59,404 nt of DNA from an uncultured Prevotellaceae bacterium (GCA_902786565.1 CADACW010000015.1:1-59404); one strand, 5' to 3'. Shown: positions 41,351 through 51,534, numbered from the stretch's first letter. The notes: generated by a model not told the origin, from the letters alone. Program-made: numbers and translations.

Positions 41351-42721
41351 TCAATTTTCCATTTTCAATTTTAATTGCTTCTCGATTTGCGGCATCTGTG
41401 CGTCCAGGTCGCCTGCGCCTAGGATGATGAGCACGTCGAAGGTGCGGCTCTTCACCAGGTTGAGCACGTCGTCTTTGCGTATCATCTGCTTCTCCACGCC
41501 AGGTGCGAGCCTGTCGTAGATGAGCTGCGAGGTGACCCCTTCGATGGGCTGTTCGCGGGCAGGGTAGATTTCTGTCAGTATGACCTCGTCCAACTGGCTC
41601 AGTGCGTCGGCGAAGTCCTGATAGAAATCGCGGGTGCGGGTGTAGAGGTGTGGCTGGAAGATGGCGGTGATGTGACGGTCGCGGTAGAGCTGGCGTATGC
41701 TGCGGGCACTCTCGAAGATTTCCTTCGGGTGGTGGGCGTAGTCGCTGAGCAGCACCAGGCGGTCGGTCTTGATCTTGAAGTCGAAGCGGCGGTCCACGCC
41801 TCCGTAGGTACGCATGCCGTAGTGCAGCTCTTCGGCGTTGCAACCGGCCAGCTGGGCCATGGCCATGGCGGCGATGCCATTCTCAATATTAATAGGTATG
41901 GGATGGCCGAGCGTCACGTCCCTGACACTCTCGATGGGCGAGACGAAGTCGAAGGTGATGTCGCCGTTCTCAATCTTGATGTTCTCGGCGTGGAAGTCGC
42001 CCTCGGTCAGTGCGTAGTCGTAGCGGCGCACGCCCTCCTGCAGGTGCTCCTGCATCTCCAGTCCGCGGTGGATGATGAGTGCGCCGCCGGGCTGGATGAG
42101 CTCGGTGTAGTGGCGGAAACTCTCAAGATAGGCTTCCTTCGTGCCGTAGATGTCCAGATGGTCGGGGTCGGTGGCGGTGATGACGGTCATCCAGGGAGAG
42201 AGCCAGTGGAAGGAGCGGTCGAACTCGTCGGCCTCGATGACCACATAGTCCGAGTCGGAGACGATGTAGTTTGTGCCGTAGTTCTTGGTGATGCCGCCCA
42301 GGAAGGCGTTGCAGTCCTGCCGGCTCTGGTGCATGATGTGGGCGCACATCGAGCTGGTGGTGGTCTTGCCGTGGGTGCCAGCCACGCAGAGACCCTTCAT
42401 CTGCCGGGTCAGCGTGCCGAGCACCTGTGCGCGCTTCTGCAGTTCGAAGCCCTGTTCGCGGAAAAAGACCAGCTCTTTGTGGTCGTCGGGGATGGCGGGA
42501 GTGTAGACCACGAGGCAGCTGTCCTTCTGCTTGCAGGCGTGTGGAATCTCGTCCACGTTCTCCTCGTAGTGTATCAGTGCGCCCTCTTTCTCCAATTGGC
42601 GCGTCAGGTCTGTGGGTGTCTTGTCGTAGCCGGCCACCACCAGTCCGCGGTGGATGAAGTAGCGGGCAATGGCACTCATGCCAATGCCGCCGATGCCGAT
42701 GAAATAGACTGCGTTTGTCAT
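41351..42721 (-). CDS. murC: UDP-N-acetylmuramate-L-alanine ligase
   Basis: 456 residues. The N-terminal UDP-binding domain starts VYFIGIGGIGMSAIARYFIH, the ATP P-loop is CVAGTHGKTTTSSMCAHIM, and the C-terminal segment contains VLLSDYAHHPKEIFES. It adds L-alanine to UDP-MurNAc, the first peptide step of peptidoglycan precursor synthesis, in the cytoplasm. The start overlaps the murG stop by 4 bp. The last codons lie in an AT-rich TTTTCAA-like stretch. Confidence 0.96.
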   Translation of the reverse strand: MTNAVYFIGIGGIGMSAIARYFIHRGLVVAGYDKTPTDLTRQLEKEGALIHYEENVDEIPHACKQKDSCLVVYTPAIPDDHKELVFFREQGFELQKRAQVLGTLTRQMKGLCVAGTHGKTTTSSMCAHIMHQSRQDCNAFLGGITKNYGTNYIVSDSDYVVIEADEFDRSFHWLSPWMTVITATDPDHLDIYGTKEAYLESFRHYTELIQPGGALIIHRGLEMQEHLQEGVRRYDYALTEGDFHAENIKIENGDITFDFVSPIESVRDVTLGHPIPINIENGIAAMAMAQLAGCNAEELHYGMRTYGGVDRRFDFKIKTDRLVLLSDYAHHPKEIFESARSIRQLYRDRHITAIFQPHLYTRTRDFYQDFADALSQLDEVILTEIYPAREQPIEGVTSQLIYDRLAPGVEKQMIRKDDVLNLVKSRTFDVLIILGAGDLDAQMPQIEKQLKLKMEN

Positions 42722-43839
42722 ATCAGTTTGAGTACTTCTTGTGCGATAATTTTGGCTGAGTCGGGCAGTGCCATCTTCAGCACGTTCTTGCTAAGTGAGT
42801 CCAGTCTGGCCTGGTCGGCCACGGTCTGGATGGCCAGGGGGATGAGTTTCTCGCGGGCCTCGGCGTCCTTCACGTAGAGGGCGGCCCCGCGGTTCACCAG
42901 CGCCATGGCGTTTTTGGTCTGGTGGTCTTCGGCCACATTGGGGCTGGGCACGAGGATGACGGGCTTGCCGATGAGGCAGAACTCCGAGATGCTGCTGGCT
43001 CCGGCGCGGCTGATGACCAGGTCGGCGGCGCGATAGGCGGCGGCCATGTCGGCTATGAAGTCTGTGGCAATGAGGTGGGTGGACAGCTGTGAGGGGTGCG
43101 CGGCCACATACTCATTGAGCCGGCGCTTCATCTCCTCCTGGTAGTACTTGCCCGTCTGCCAGATGAACTGCAGGCCCGACGCGTCAATCTCGTTCAGGTG
43201 GGCCAGCACGCTCTCGTTGATGGTGCGTGCGCCCAGGCTACCGCCCACGAGCAGGATGGTCTTCCGCTCGGCCGATAGTCCGAAAGCCTTCAGTGCCTCC
43301 TCGCGTGTCACCTTTGCGTCGAGCAGCGACTGGCGCACGGGATTGCCCGTCAGCAGGATGCGGTCGGCGGGGAAGAAGCGCTCCATTCCCTCGTAGGCCA
43401 CGCAGATTTTGGCGGCCTTGTCGGCCAGTTGCTTGTTGGCCAGTCCGGCATAGCTGTTCTGCTCCTGTATCAGCGTGGGGATGCCCAGGCTGTTGGCGGC
43501 TCCCAAGGCCGCGCTGCTGGCATAGCCGCCCACGCCGACGGCCACCTGCGGCTGGAACTCGCGCAGTATCTGCTTGGCCATGCGCTTGCTCTTCAGGTAG
43601 TCCAGGGCCACGCCTATGTTCTGCGGCTTCCACAGGGGGCGGTAAAAGCCACGTATGGGCAGGCCCTTGATTTCGTAGCCTGCCTGCGGCACACGCTGCA
43701 TCTCCATGCGACCTTCGGCGCCGACGAAGAGAATCTTGGCGTCAGGGCGTAACTCGCGGATAGCATTGGCTATCGACACGGCGGGGAAGATGTGGCCTCC
43801 GGTGCCGCCTCCGCTGATGATGATTCTTGGCTCTTTCAT
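42718..43839 (-). CDS. murG: UDP-GlcNAc:lipid I N-acetylglucosaminyltransferase
   Basis: 373 residues, GT28 family: IIISGGGTGGHIFPAVSIAN at the start, LLVGGSLGARTINESVLAHL in the middle and SRAGASSISEFCLIGKPVIL with VAEDHQTKNA in the UDP-GlcNAc-binding C-terminal half. It converts lipid I to lipid II at the inner face of the membrane. It overlaps murC by 4 bp and ftsW ends 4 bp upstream. Confidence 0.97.
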   Translation of the reverse strand: MKEPRIIISGGGTGGHIFPAVSIANAIRELRPDAKILFVGAEGRMEMQRVPQAGYEIKGLPIRGFYRPLWKPQNIGVALDYLKSKRMAKQILREFQPQVAVGVGGYASSAALGAANSLGIPTLIQEQNSYAGLANKQLADKAAKICVAYEGMERFFPADRILLTGNPVRQSLLDAKVTREEALKAFGLSAERKTILLVGGSLGARTINESVLAHLNEIDASGLQFIWQTGKYYQEEMKRRLNEYVAAHPSQLSTHLIATDFIADMAAAYRAADLVISRAGASSISEFCLIGKPVILVPSPNVAEDHQTKNAMALVNRGAALYVKDAEAREKLIPLAIQTVADQARLDSLSKNVLKMALPDSAKIIAQEVLKLI

Positions 43840-43843
43840 TGCT

Positions 43844-45112
43844 TCAATTCGTTGGTTCTTTCACTGGTTTCAACTTTTTGGCACTCCGGCTGACGCTCAG
43901 TATCACGCCTATGTAGGCGCAGTTCACGATGGTCGATGTGCCGCCTTTCGACACTAAGGGCAGGGGCTGGCCGGTGACGATGCCGAAGTCGACGGCCACG
44001 GCCATGTTGATAGCCGCCTGGAACACCAGTAGCAGGGCCAGGCCCAGCACGAGGAAGGCCGGGAAGTTGTTTTCACACCGACCCGCTATGCGTGCCGCCC
44101 TGAAGAGCAGGATGACGTAGAGGAACACCACGGCGATGGCACCGATGATGCCCGTCTCCTCGATGATGATGGCATAGATGAAGTCGCTGAAGGCCTGCGG
44201 CAGATAGTCGCGCTCCACCGAGTTGCCCGGCCCCTTGCCGATGACGCCGCTGGAGGCGATGGCCAGGTTGGCGTGGGTCACCTGGTAGTTCTTGTCGTCC
44301 ACCTTGTAATCTTTCGGGTCTTTGGGCTTGCCGGGCTTCAGCAGGCGGTTGCGCCAAGTGCCGAAACGGTGGGTCAGCTTCTCGAAGGCGTTCTTCTCGG
44401 TCTTCTCCTGACGGCTCACCTGCTCGGTCTTCACGCCGGCCTTCAGGTCGGCCAGTTCCTGCTCGGCCTGCTTGTCCATGCTGCCCAGGCCGAAGACGAG
44501 GCCCAGGAAGATGGCCGCAAACAGCACCAGCACGCCGGTGAGCTTGCCAATCTGTTTCATCGGCACGCGGGCGAAGAACATCATCAGGTAGATGACGCCG
44601 AAGAGCAGCACTGCCGTCGACAGGTTTTCCAGTCCGATGAGCAGGACAGCCGGCACCGACAGCCACAGGATGTACTTCATGGCGGTGGGGTCGGAGCCGC
44701 TGCCGTCTTCGCGCTGCATGGCGCTCAGAATCTGTGCCGCCGTGAGCACCATGGTGCCCTTGGCTATCTCTGAGGGCTGGAAGGTGAAGCCCGGCAGCTG
44801 GATCACGCGGTTGGCGCCGTTGATGCTTTCGCCCCAGAGCAGCACCCACAGCAGGGTGGCGTAGGAGATAAACAGCATGACGGGAGTGAGGAGCTTGAAG
44901 TAGCGGCAGGGAATGTTGAGCGTGACGATGGCCACCAGCACGCCCACCAGGATGGTGCCGCTGTGGTAGATGAGCGGACCCAGGTAGTTGTGGGTCTTGT
45001 AGGTCAGCGTGCTCGATGCCGAGAAGACCTCGACCACACTGATGAGGCAGAGGAAGAGGAACACCGTCCAGATGCCCTTGTCGCCTTTGAAGAGATTGCC
45101 TATCTTGTTCAT
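43844..45112 (-). CDS. ftsW: SEDS-family peptidoglycan polymerase FtsW
   Basis: 422 residues with about ten membrane helices. FSASSTLTYKTHNYLGPLIY is near the start, PSEIAKGTMVLTAAQIL is the conserved PSE/D segment, and GQPLPLVSKGGTSTIVNCAY is the conserved loop near the C-terminus. Start 45112 (MNKIGNLFKGDKGIW) is preferred to an ATG ten codons upstream that would overlap murD. A charged loop of about 70 residues (EQVSRQEKTEKNAFEKLTHR region) is larger than in proteobacterial FtsW. It works with FtsI in septal peptidoglycan synthesis. Confidence 0.95.
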   Translation of the reverse strand: MNKIGNLFKGDKGIWTVFLFLCLISVVEVFSASSTLTYKTHNYLGPLIYHSGTILVGVLVAIVTLNIPCRYFKLLTPVMLFISYATLLWVLLWGESINGANRVIQLPGFTFQPSEIAKGTMVLTAAQILSAMQREDGSGSDPTAMKYILWLSVPAVLLIGLENLSTAVLLFGVIYLMMFFARVPMKQIGKLTGVLVLFAAIFLGLVFGLGSMDKQAEQELADLKAGVKTEQVSRQEKTEKNAFEKLTHRFGTWRNRLLKPGKPKDPKDYKVDDKNYQVTHANLAIASSGVIGKGPGNSVERDYLPQAFSDFIYAIIIEETGIIGAIAVVFLYVILLFRAARIAGRCENNFPAFLVLGLALLLVFQAAINMAVAVDFGIVTGQPLPLVSKGGTSTIVNCAYIGVILSVSRSAKKLKPVKEPTN

Positions 45113-45125
45113 CTGTTTCGCTGTT

Positions 45126-46457
45126 TTAAAGGTTTCTGACAAGTTCCTTGAACTGCTCGCCGCGGTCTTCCATGTTCTTGAACAGGTCGAAGCTGGCGCA
45201 ACAGGGTGAGAGCAGCACCGTCTCGCCGGGCTGGGCCAGTTCGTAGCAGGCGGCCACGCACTCCTTCATAGAGTGGGTGTCGCGCACAGGAATGTCCATG
45301 TCGTCGAAGTTTTGGTGCAGTTTGGCATTGTCGGCACCCAGGTAGACCAGTGCCGAGCACTTCTCGCGGATGAGGGGCTTGATGGGTTCGTAGTCGTTGC
45401 CCTTGTCCTTGCCGCCCAGGATGAGCACCACCTTGGTCTTCATTGAGTCGAGGGCATACCAGCAGGCGTCCACGTTGGTGGCCTTCGAGTCGTTCACATA
45501 CTGCACGCCGCGCACGGTGCACACCTTTTCCAGCCGGTGCTCCACGCCGGGGAAGTCGCTCAGACTCTGCCGGATGACCTCTTTCTTGATGCCCGCAATG
45601 TTGCCCGCAATGCCGGCGGCCAGCGAGTTGTAGATGTTGTGGCGGCCTGTCAGGCTCAGCTGCTCCTGCTCCATATTGAAGGGCGTGGGCTTCTCGATGG
45701 TGTACTGCCCTTGCTCTATGTAGCCTATGCTGCCCTTCTCCTTCAGTTCAGAGAAGGGGTAATGTATCGATGGAATATGATATTTCTCCAGTTCTCGGCT
45801 GATGATGGGGTCGTCGTTCCAGTAGATGAAGGCATCTTCCGGTGTCTGGTTCTGCACAATGCGCATCTTGGCGTCCACATAGTTCTGCATTTTGTTGTCG
45901 TAGCGGTCCAGGTGGTCGGGCGTGATGTTGAGCAGCACGGCGATGTTGGCACGGAAGTTGTACATATTGTCCAACTGGAACGAGCTGAGTTCGATGATGT
46001 AGTACTCGTGGGGTGTCTCGGCCACCTGCAGGGCCAGCGAGTGGCCGATGTTGCCGGCCAGTCCGGCATCGTAGCCTGCCGCCTTGAAGATATGGTAGAT
46101 GAGCGACGTGGTGGTGGTCTTGCCGTTTGAACCGGTGATGCAGATCATCTTCGAGTTGGTGTAACGCCCGGCAAACTCTATCTCGCTGATCACGGGTATG
46201 CCTGCCGCCTTCACCTTCTTCATCATCGGGGCCGTGTCGGGTATGCCCGGCGACTTCACTATCTCGTCGGCATTGAGTATCAGCCCCTCCGTGTGCTGGT
46301 TTTCCTCCCACGCAATGTGGTGGTCGTCAAGCATCTGCTTGTAACGCGGAGCAATGGCCGACATGTCGCTCACAAACACGTCGAACCCCTCTTTCTTTGC
46401 CAGCACGGCTGCTCCTGCACCGCTCTCGCCGGCTCCAAGGATGACAATTCTCTTCAT
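45126..46457 (-). CDS. murD: UDP-N-acetylmuramoylalanine-D-glutamate ligase
   Basis: 443 residues. It starts KRIVILGAGESGAGAAVLAK, with the P-loop ICITGSNGKTTTTSLIYHIF and the C-terminal YVNDSKATNVDACWYALDSM and SPCCASFDLFKNMEDRGEQF. It adds D-glutamate to UDP-MurNAc-L-Ala in the cytoplasm. It lies 7 bp after mraY and 13 bp before the chosen ftsW start. Confidence 0.97.
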   Translation of the reverse strand: MKRIVILGAGESGAGAAVLAKKEGFDVFVSDMSAIAPRYKQMLDDHHIAWEENQHTEGLILNADEIVKSPGIPDTAPMMKKVKAAGIPVISEIEFAGRYTNSKMICITGSNGKTTTTSLIYHIFKAAGYDAGLAGNIGHSLALQVAETPHEYYIIELSSFQLDNMYNFRANIAVLLNITPDHLDRYDNKMQNYVDAKMRIVQNQTPEDAFIYWNDDPIISRELEKYHIPSIHYPFSELKEKGSIGYIEQGQYTIEKPTPFNMEQEQLSLTGRHNIYNSLAAGIAGNIAGIKKEVIRQSLSDFPGVEHRLEKVCTVRGVQYVNDSKATNVDACWYALDSMKTKVVLILGGKDKGNDYEPIKPLIREKCSALVYLGADNAKLHQNFDDMDIPVRDTHSMKECVAACYELAQPGETVLLSPCCASFDLFKNMEDRGEQFKELVRNL

Positions 46458-46464
46458 AATCTTT

Positions 46465-47739
46465 TTACCTTATTTTCAGTGTGATGATGGTCATTGCTGC
46501 CAGGATGATGGTGGTAATCCAGAAACGGATGGTGATTTTCGACTCGTGGAAGGGCCGGTGGGGCCACCCTTTGAGCAGATAGCGCGAGGTGGCGTCGAGC
46601 TGTGAGTCCAGCTTGCGGAAGTTGTCGTGGATGGGTGTGGCACGGAACACGCGCACTCGCTTGCCCTTGCGCTTGTTCCACTTGAACCATTGCGTCTGGA
46701 TGATTACCGAGAGGCTCTCTACGAAGAAGATGCCGCAGAGGATGGGCAGCAGCAGCTCCTTGTGGATGATGACTGCGCAGACGCCGATGATGCCGCCGAT
46801 GGTGAGCGACCCCGTGTCGCCCATGAACACCTGGGCGGGATAGGCGTTGTACCAAAGGAAGCCGATGAGCGCTCCCACAAAGGCTGAGAGGAAGATGACC
46901 AGTTCTTCGGAGTGTGGGATATACATGATGTCGAAGTAGGAGGCGTAGCCGATGTGGCTGCTCACGTAGGCGAAGATGCCCAGTGCCACGCCGATGACGG
47001 CCGAATTGCCGGCGCACATGCCGTCCATGCCGTCGTTCAGGTTGGCGCCATTGCTCACAGCTGTCACCACGAGGATGGTCATCAGCACGAACACCACCCA
47101 TCCGGCGGCCACCTTGTGCTTGCCCACAAACGCCATCAGCTCGGAGTAGCTCAGGTTGTGGTGCTTGGTGAAGGGGATGGTGGTCTGCAGGCTCTTGTGC
47201 GCCTTGGCCTCGTGCTTCACCACCGTGGTAGACTGCCCGGCCACTGGGGCGCTGATGTTCTCGCGCATCACCACGTCTGGGCTCAGATAGAGCGTCAGAC
47301 CTACGATGAAACCGATGGAAACCTGGCCGATAATCTTATAGATGCCCTTCAGCCCCTCCTTGTGGCGGCGGAAGATTTTGATGTAGTCGTCCATGAACCC
47401 CAGGAAGCCGAGCCACACGGTGGTGATGACCATCAGCAGGAGGTAGATGTTGCGGATGCGGCCCAGCAGCAGCACTGGCACCAGCAGGCTCACGATGATG
47501 ATGATGCCGCCCATGGTGGGCACGCCCTTCTTCTCCACGCCGAAGGGGTCTTCTTCGGGTGGGCGTTGTGTCTCAAAGATTTTGCGCCGTTTCATCCACT
47601 TGATGAAGAACTCGCCAAACCAGGCTGAGATTATCAGCGAGAGGATGAGGGCCAGCAGGGCGCGGAACGAGATGTAGCTCCACAGGTGGCTGCCCGGGAT
47701 ATTGTATTGCTCAAGAAATCGAAACAGGTAGTACAGCAT
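46465..47739 (-). CDS. mraY: Phospho-N-acetylmuramoyl-pentapeptide transferase
   Basis: 424 residues, polytopic. Active-site elements: GFMDDYIKIFRRHKEGL (DDxxK), NGANLNDGMDGMCAGNSAV (the second aspartate motif) and the histidine-rich loop VFRATPIHDNFRK. It transfers phospho-MurNAc-pentapeptide from UDP to undecaprenyl phosphate, making lipid I. The segment between helices at about residues 170-200 (VKHEAKAHKSLQTTIPFTKH) is longer than in E. coli, as is usual in Bacteroidetes. A CGTTATCACG repeat lies between it and murE. Confidence 0.96.
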   Translation of the reverse strand: MLYYLFRFLEQYNIPGSHLWSYISFRALLALILSLIISAWFGEFFIKWMKRRKIFETQRPPEEDPFGVEKKGVPTMGGIIIIVSLLVPVLLLGRIRNIYLLLMVITTVWLGFLGFMDDYIKIFRRHKEGLKGIYKIIGQVSIGFIVGLTLYLSPDVVMRENISAPVAGQSTTVVKHEAKAHKSLQTTIPFTKHHNLSYSELMAFVGKHKVAAGWVVFVLMTILVVTAVSNGANLNDGMDGMCAGNSAVIGVALGIFAYVSSHIGYASYFDIMYIPHSEELVIFLSAFVGALIGFLWYNAYPAQVFMGDTGSLTIGGIIGVCAVIIHKELLLPILCGIFFVESLSVIIQTQWFKWNKRKGKRVRVFRATPIHDNFRKLDSQLDATSRYLLKGWPHRPFHESKITIRFWITTIILAAMTIITLKIR

Positions 47740-47741
47740 AG

Positions 47742-47786
47742 TTTCGTTATTTCGTTATCACGTTATCACGTTATTTCGTTATCACG
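47742..47786. repeat. CGTTATTTCGTTATCACG tandem repeat, murE-mraY gap
   Basis: CGTTAT(C/T)(A/T)CGTTAT words repeat about five times over 45 bp and fill the gap between murE and mraY. The reverse complement of the same words makes up the repeat at 51451-51520 before ftsI. Confidence 0.85.
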
Positions 47787-47790
47787 ACAA

Positions 47791-49245
47791 TTATCCTGCC
47801 GCCAGGCATTTCCTCACTTCCTCCCGGTCGTCGAAGTGGTGCTTCACGCCCTGGATCTCCTGGTAGTCCTCGTGGCCCTTGCCGGCAATGAGGATCACGT
47901 CGCCCCGCTGGGCCATCATGGCGGCGGTGCGGATGGCTTCGCGGCGGTCGGCAATGGCCACCACCTTGCGGCGCTGCTGGGGCGTGAGGCCGGCCAGCAT
48001 GTCGTTGATGATGTCCTGCGGGTCCTCGAAGCGGGGATTGTCGCTGGTGATGATGACGCGGTCGCTCTGCCTGACGGCCTCCTGGGCCATCAGCGGGCGC
48101 TTGCCCTTGTCGCGGTTGCCGCCGGCGCCGCAGACGGTGATGACGCTGCCCTTGCCGTCGAGCACCTCGTGGATGGCGCGCAGCACATTGTCCAGGGCGT
48201 CGGGCGTGTGGGCATAGTCCACCACGGCTGTCCAGCCCTGCGGCGAGCGGATGGGCTCCAACCGGCCGGAGACGCTCTTCAGCGTACTCATCACCAGCAG
48301 GATGTCGTCGGCCGACTTGCCCAGCATGCGGGCGGCACCGTAGACGGCCAGCAGGTTAGACACGTTGAACTTGCCGATGAACTGCACGCCCACCTCGTGG
48401 CCGTCCATTTCGAGGTACATGCCCTCGAAGTGGGCCTCGATGATGCGGCCGCGGAAGTCGGCCATGCGCTGGGTGCTGTAGGTCTTCACTGTGGCACGGG
48501 TGTTCTGCACCATGAAGAGACCGTTCTTGTCGTCGGCATTGGTGATGGCGAAGCTGCCCTTGGGCAGCATGTCGAAGAAGGCCTTCTTGGCGTCGCGATA
48601 GTTCTCAACCGTCTTGTGGTAGTCCAGGTGGTCGCGGGTCAGGTTGGTGAAGATGCCGCCGGCAAACCGCAGCCCGCCGATGCGCTTCTGGGCGATGGCG
48701 TGGCTGGAGCACTCCATGAACACATATTCGCAGCCGGCGTCGGCCATGCGGCGCAGCAGCTGGTTCAGCTCGATGGGGTCGGGCGTGGTGTGGGTGGCGG
48801 CCACGGCCTCGCCCTCGATGTAGTTGCATACAGTGGAGAGCAGGCCGCACCTGTGGCCCATCTGGCGGAACATATTATATAATAAGGTGGCGATGGTGGT
48901 CTTGCCGTTGGTGCCGGTGACGCCCACCAGCTTCAGCTCATCCGACGGCTTGCCGTAGAAGGTGGTGGCCACGGTACCCACCACGGCCTCGGTGTTTGCC
49001 ACCTGCACCAGGGCGGTCGTGTCGCCCAGTCCGTCGGGCAGCTCTTCGCAGAGGATGGCGGCGGCGCCCAGTTCCACGGCCTTGGGGATATACTGGTGCC
49101 CGTCGGTCTGTGTGCCACGGATGGCCACGAACAACGCTCCCGGCGTAACCTGTCGCGAGTCTATGCACACGCTGGTTATATCGGCGTCAATATTCCCCTT
49201 GACGCTCTTCACATCTATCTCTTTCAGCAGTTCTCTCAGTACCAT
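47791..49245 (-). CDS. murE: UDP-MurNAc-tripeptide ligase, meso-DAP type
   Basis: 484 residues. P-loop [19 protein letters not shown], then [38 protein letters not shown] and the amino-acid selectivity motif DNPR ([11 protein letters not shown], near residue 402), which in this family indicates meso-diaminopimelate rather than lysine. It adds the third residue of the stem peptide in the cytoplasm. Flanked on both sides by AT-rich repeats. Confidence 0.96.
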   Translation of the reverse strand: MVLRELLKEIDVKSVKGNIDADITSVCIDSRQVTPGALFVAIRGTQTDGHQYIPKAVELGAAAILCEELPDGLGDTTALVQVANTEAVVGTVATTFYGKPSDELKLVGVTGTNGKTTIATLLYNMFRQMGHRCGLLSTVCNYIEGEAVAATHTTPDPIELNQLLRRMADAGCEYVFMECSSHAIAQKRIGGLRFAGGIFTNLTRDHLDYHKTVENYRDAKKAFFDMLPKGSFAITNADDKNGLFMVQNTRATVKTYSTQRMADFRGRIIEAHFEGMYLEMDGHEVGVQFIGKFNVSNLLAVYGAARMLGKSADDILLVMSTLKSVSGRLEPIRSPQGWTAVVDYAHTPDALDNVLRAIHEVLDGKGSVITVCGAGGNRDKGKRPLMAQEAVRQSDRVIITSDNPRFEDPQDIINDMLAGLTPQQRRKVVAIADRREAIRTAAMMAQRGDVILIAGKGHEDYQEIQGVKHHFDDREEVRKCLAAG

Positions 49246-49256
49246 ATATATATTTT

Positions 49257-49289
49257 AATTTTCAATTTTCAATTTTCAATTTTCAATCT
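49257..49289. repeat. ATTTTCA 7-bp tandem repeat between ftsI and murE
   Basis: ATTTTCA repeats about five times at a 7-bp period and ends at the ftsI stop codon (49290). It fills most of the 44-bp gap between the two genes. A shorter, irregular version lies at the 3' end of murC. Confidence 0.8.
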
Positions 49290-51431
49290 TCAATTAAGCT
49301 CAATCTCGCACACCATTCCCGGCTTGATGGCCGTGCCGGCGGCTATGCTCTGGCGCACCACCTGGCCCGTACCGTGCAGGCGCACCTTCACCCCCTGCTG
49401 CTCTACTGCATAGACGGCGTCGCGGGCACCCATGCCGATGATGCTTGGCATCGTGTTCTCGGCCAGGATGGGCTTTTTCAACTCCATGCCCTCGCGGGGC
49501 ACGCCCAGATGGCCCAGCACATAGTCGGCGGCGGCCATGTCGCCCAGCTTCACGTCCGGCATCGGCGACGAGGTGGAGTCGCGGGCATCCTCAACGTCCA
49601 GCTTCAGCCGCTTGGCCATCACACCCTCGGAGATGTTGTGGAAGATGCCGCCCGACATCAGTCCGCCCGATGCCGGCAGGCCTTTCTTCTTGATGCAGAC
49701 GATGCAGGTGTACTGCGGGTCGTCAGAGGGGAAGTAGCCGCAGAACGACAGCCAGTACTCCACCGTGCCGCTCTTGTAGCCGCCGGCCTTGGCCACCTGG
49801 GCGGTGCCCGTCTTGCCCGACACCTGGAACGAGTGGCTGCCGGCCCGCTTGCCCAGGCCCTGGCTCACCACGTGGCGCAGCACGGTCTGCATCGTGGCGA
49901 TGGTCTGCGGCTTGGCTATTTGCTCCTTGATGACCTGCGGCTCAAAGGTCTGCACCATCTTGCCGTCCTTCATAAAGCCCTTGACGAAGCGGGGCCGCAT
50001 CATACGGCCATTGTTGGCGATGGCGTTGTAGAAGGTCACCGTGTTGATGGGTGCAATTTGCGTCTCGTAGCCTATCGACATCCAGGGCAGTGTGGTCTTG
50101 CTCCAGTATTTCGAGCGGTTGGTGGTCTTGGTGTCGGGGTAGCGGATGTTGGGCGGCAGATAGCCTACGATGGGCAGCTGCAGGTCTTCGCCAATGCCCA
50201 CGCGGTAGAGCCCTTCGACATACTTGCGGGGATTGCTGCCGTAGAAGTTGTCGATGACATAGCTCACGCCGATGTTCGAGCTGACCTCCAGCGCCTTGGC
50301 CACATTGATGTCGCCATAGCCGCCGCGGTGCCAGTTGTGGTCCTTCATCTTGGCACCGTGCATGGGCATGATGCCGCTGCCGGTGTGGATGACGTAGCTG
50401 GTGTCTACCACACCGTCGTCGAGGGCCACGAGGAAGGAGGCCACCTTGAACACCGAACCGGGCTCGCAGCGGTAGCTGATGGCGTCGTTGAAGCGCTCAT
50501 AATAGTTGCCGTTGTCGCTGCGCCGCATGTTGACGATGGCTTTCACGTCGCCCGTCTTCACCTCCATCAGGATGGTGACACCCATCGAGGCGTCCCACTT
50601 TTTCAGACCCTCAACCAGGGCCTGCTCGGCCATGTCCTGCATGGTCACGTCGATGGTGGTCACGATGTCGGCACCGTCTACGGGCGGCGTCACCGTGAAG
50701 GGCACCATCTTGTCCAGCACTTTCTCCTTGCGCTGGATGCCGTACTTGCCGCGCAGGATGCTGTCGTAGCTCAGTTCGATGCCGAAGCGGGCAGTGTCCT
50801 TGCCGCCCTCAAACGAGCGGATGTCGCCGATGGTGCGCTCGGCCAGCGAACCGAAGGGGCGGCGGCGGGCCTCGAACTTCTCGGCGTGGAAGCCGTATTT
50901 GTTCTTGGGCAGATTGAAGTAGGGCAGCTGCATCACCTCGCAGTAGGTGCTGTAGTTGATGCGCCGTGGCCATACCCACCAGTGGCGGGCGCCAATGGTT
51001 TTCTCGCCCTTCTTGTTGGTAACCACCTTGTGGCGGCCCTGCTCCAGACGGTCGCGGAACTGCTGGGCAGTCCAGCTGGGGAAGATTTGGTGCAGACCGT
51101 CGCAGAGGCTGTCCAGCAGACTCAGCCACACCGAGTCGCGCTTGTGCACCCAGGCCGTGTCGCCGCGGTCGCCCGACTGGAAGTCCATAAAGATTTTGTA
51201 TTCTGGGATGCTGCTGGCCAGCAGTTGGCCGTCGCTGCTCAGAATGTTGCCGCGGTTGGGCCGCACGCTGTCGCTGTGGCTCTTCTGGCTGTTGGCCACC
51301 ACCTCCCAGTAGCTCTTATTGGCGGTCATAGTGTAGCCGGCCTTGGCTATTACTGCCAGGCCCACCACCGTCAGCAGGCCGGCAATGGCCATGTAGCGCG
51401 GCAAAACCTTGTCTTTATTGAACTTGCTCAT
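49290..51431 (-). CDS. ftsI: Septal peptidoglycan transpeptidase FtsI (PBP3) with PASTA domain
   Basis: 713 residues. One membrane helix (YMAIAGLLTVVGLAVIAKAG), a dimerisation domain with SDGQLLASSIPEYKIFMD and RRPFGSLAERTIG, then the transpeptidase: catalytic SVFK (serine near residue 326), SSN in LEVSSNIGVSYV and KTGTAQVAKAGGYK near residue 540. A single PASTA-like domain ends the protein (MPSIIGMGARDAVYAVEQQG). It cross-links septal peptidoglycan with FtsW. It is the only transpeptidase in the window. Confidence 0.95.
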   Translation of the reverse strand: MSKFNKDKVLPRYMAIAGLLTVVGLAVIAKAGYTMTANKSYWEVVANSQKSHSDSVRPNRGNILSSDGQLLASSIPEYKIFMDFQSGDRGDTAWVHKRDSVWLSLLDSLCDGLHQIFPSWTAQQFRDRLEQGRHKVVTNKKGEKTIGARHWWVWPRRINYSTYCEVMQLPYFNLPKNKYGFHAEKFEARRRPFGSLAERTIGDIRSFEGGKDTARFGIELSYDSILRGKYGIQRKEKVLDKMVPFTVTPPVDGADIVTTIDVTMQDMAEQALVEGLKKWDASMGVTILMEVKTGDVKAIVNMRRSDNGNYYERFNDAISYRCEPGSVFKVASFLVALDDGVVDTSYVIHTGSGIMPMHGAKMKDHNWHRGGYGDINVAKALEVSSNIGVSYVIDNFYGSNPRKYVEGLYRVGIGEDLQLPIVGYLPPNIRYPDTKTTNRSKYWSKTTLPWMSIGYETQIAPINTVTFYNAIANNGRMMRPRFVKGFMKDGKMVQTFEPQVIKEQIAKPQTIATMQTVLRHVVSQGLGKRAGSHSFQVSGKTGTAQVAKAGGYKSGTVEYWLSFCGYFPSDDPQYTCIVCIKKKGLPASGGLMSGGIFHNISEGVMAKRLKLDVEDARDSTSSPMPDVKLGDMAAADYVLGHLGVPREGMELKKPILAENTMPSIIGMGARDAVYAVEQQGVKVRLHGTGQVVRQSIAAGTAIKPGMVCEIELN

Positions 51432-51450
51432 CTTCTCTTATTTCGACTTT

Positions 51451-51520
51451 TCGTGATAACGTGATGTTTCGTAATATCGTGATAACGTAATAACGTGATA
51501 ACGTAATAACGTGATAACGG
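51451..51520. repeat. CGTGATAACGTAATAACG tandem repeat, ftsL-ftsI gap
   Basis: CGTGATAACGTAATAACGTG words repeat about five times and fill most of the 103-bp gap between ftsL and ftsI. They are the reverse complement of the words at 47742-47786, so the same repeat type is found twice in one operon in opposite orientation. Confidence 0.85.
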
Positions 51521-51534
51521 GGGGGAAAAACCCC

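Noticed and set aside
45113-45142. Longer FtsW start
   Set aside because: It would overlap murD by 17 bp, while the shorter start aligns with the usual FtsW beginning.
49374-51464. Long plus-strand open frame opposite ftsI
   Set aside because: Composition reflects codon bias of ftsI on the other strand (Leu/Val/His/Ala rich), and no promoter or domain is seen.
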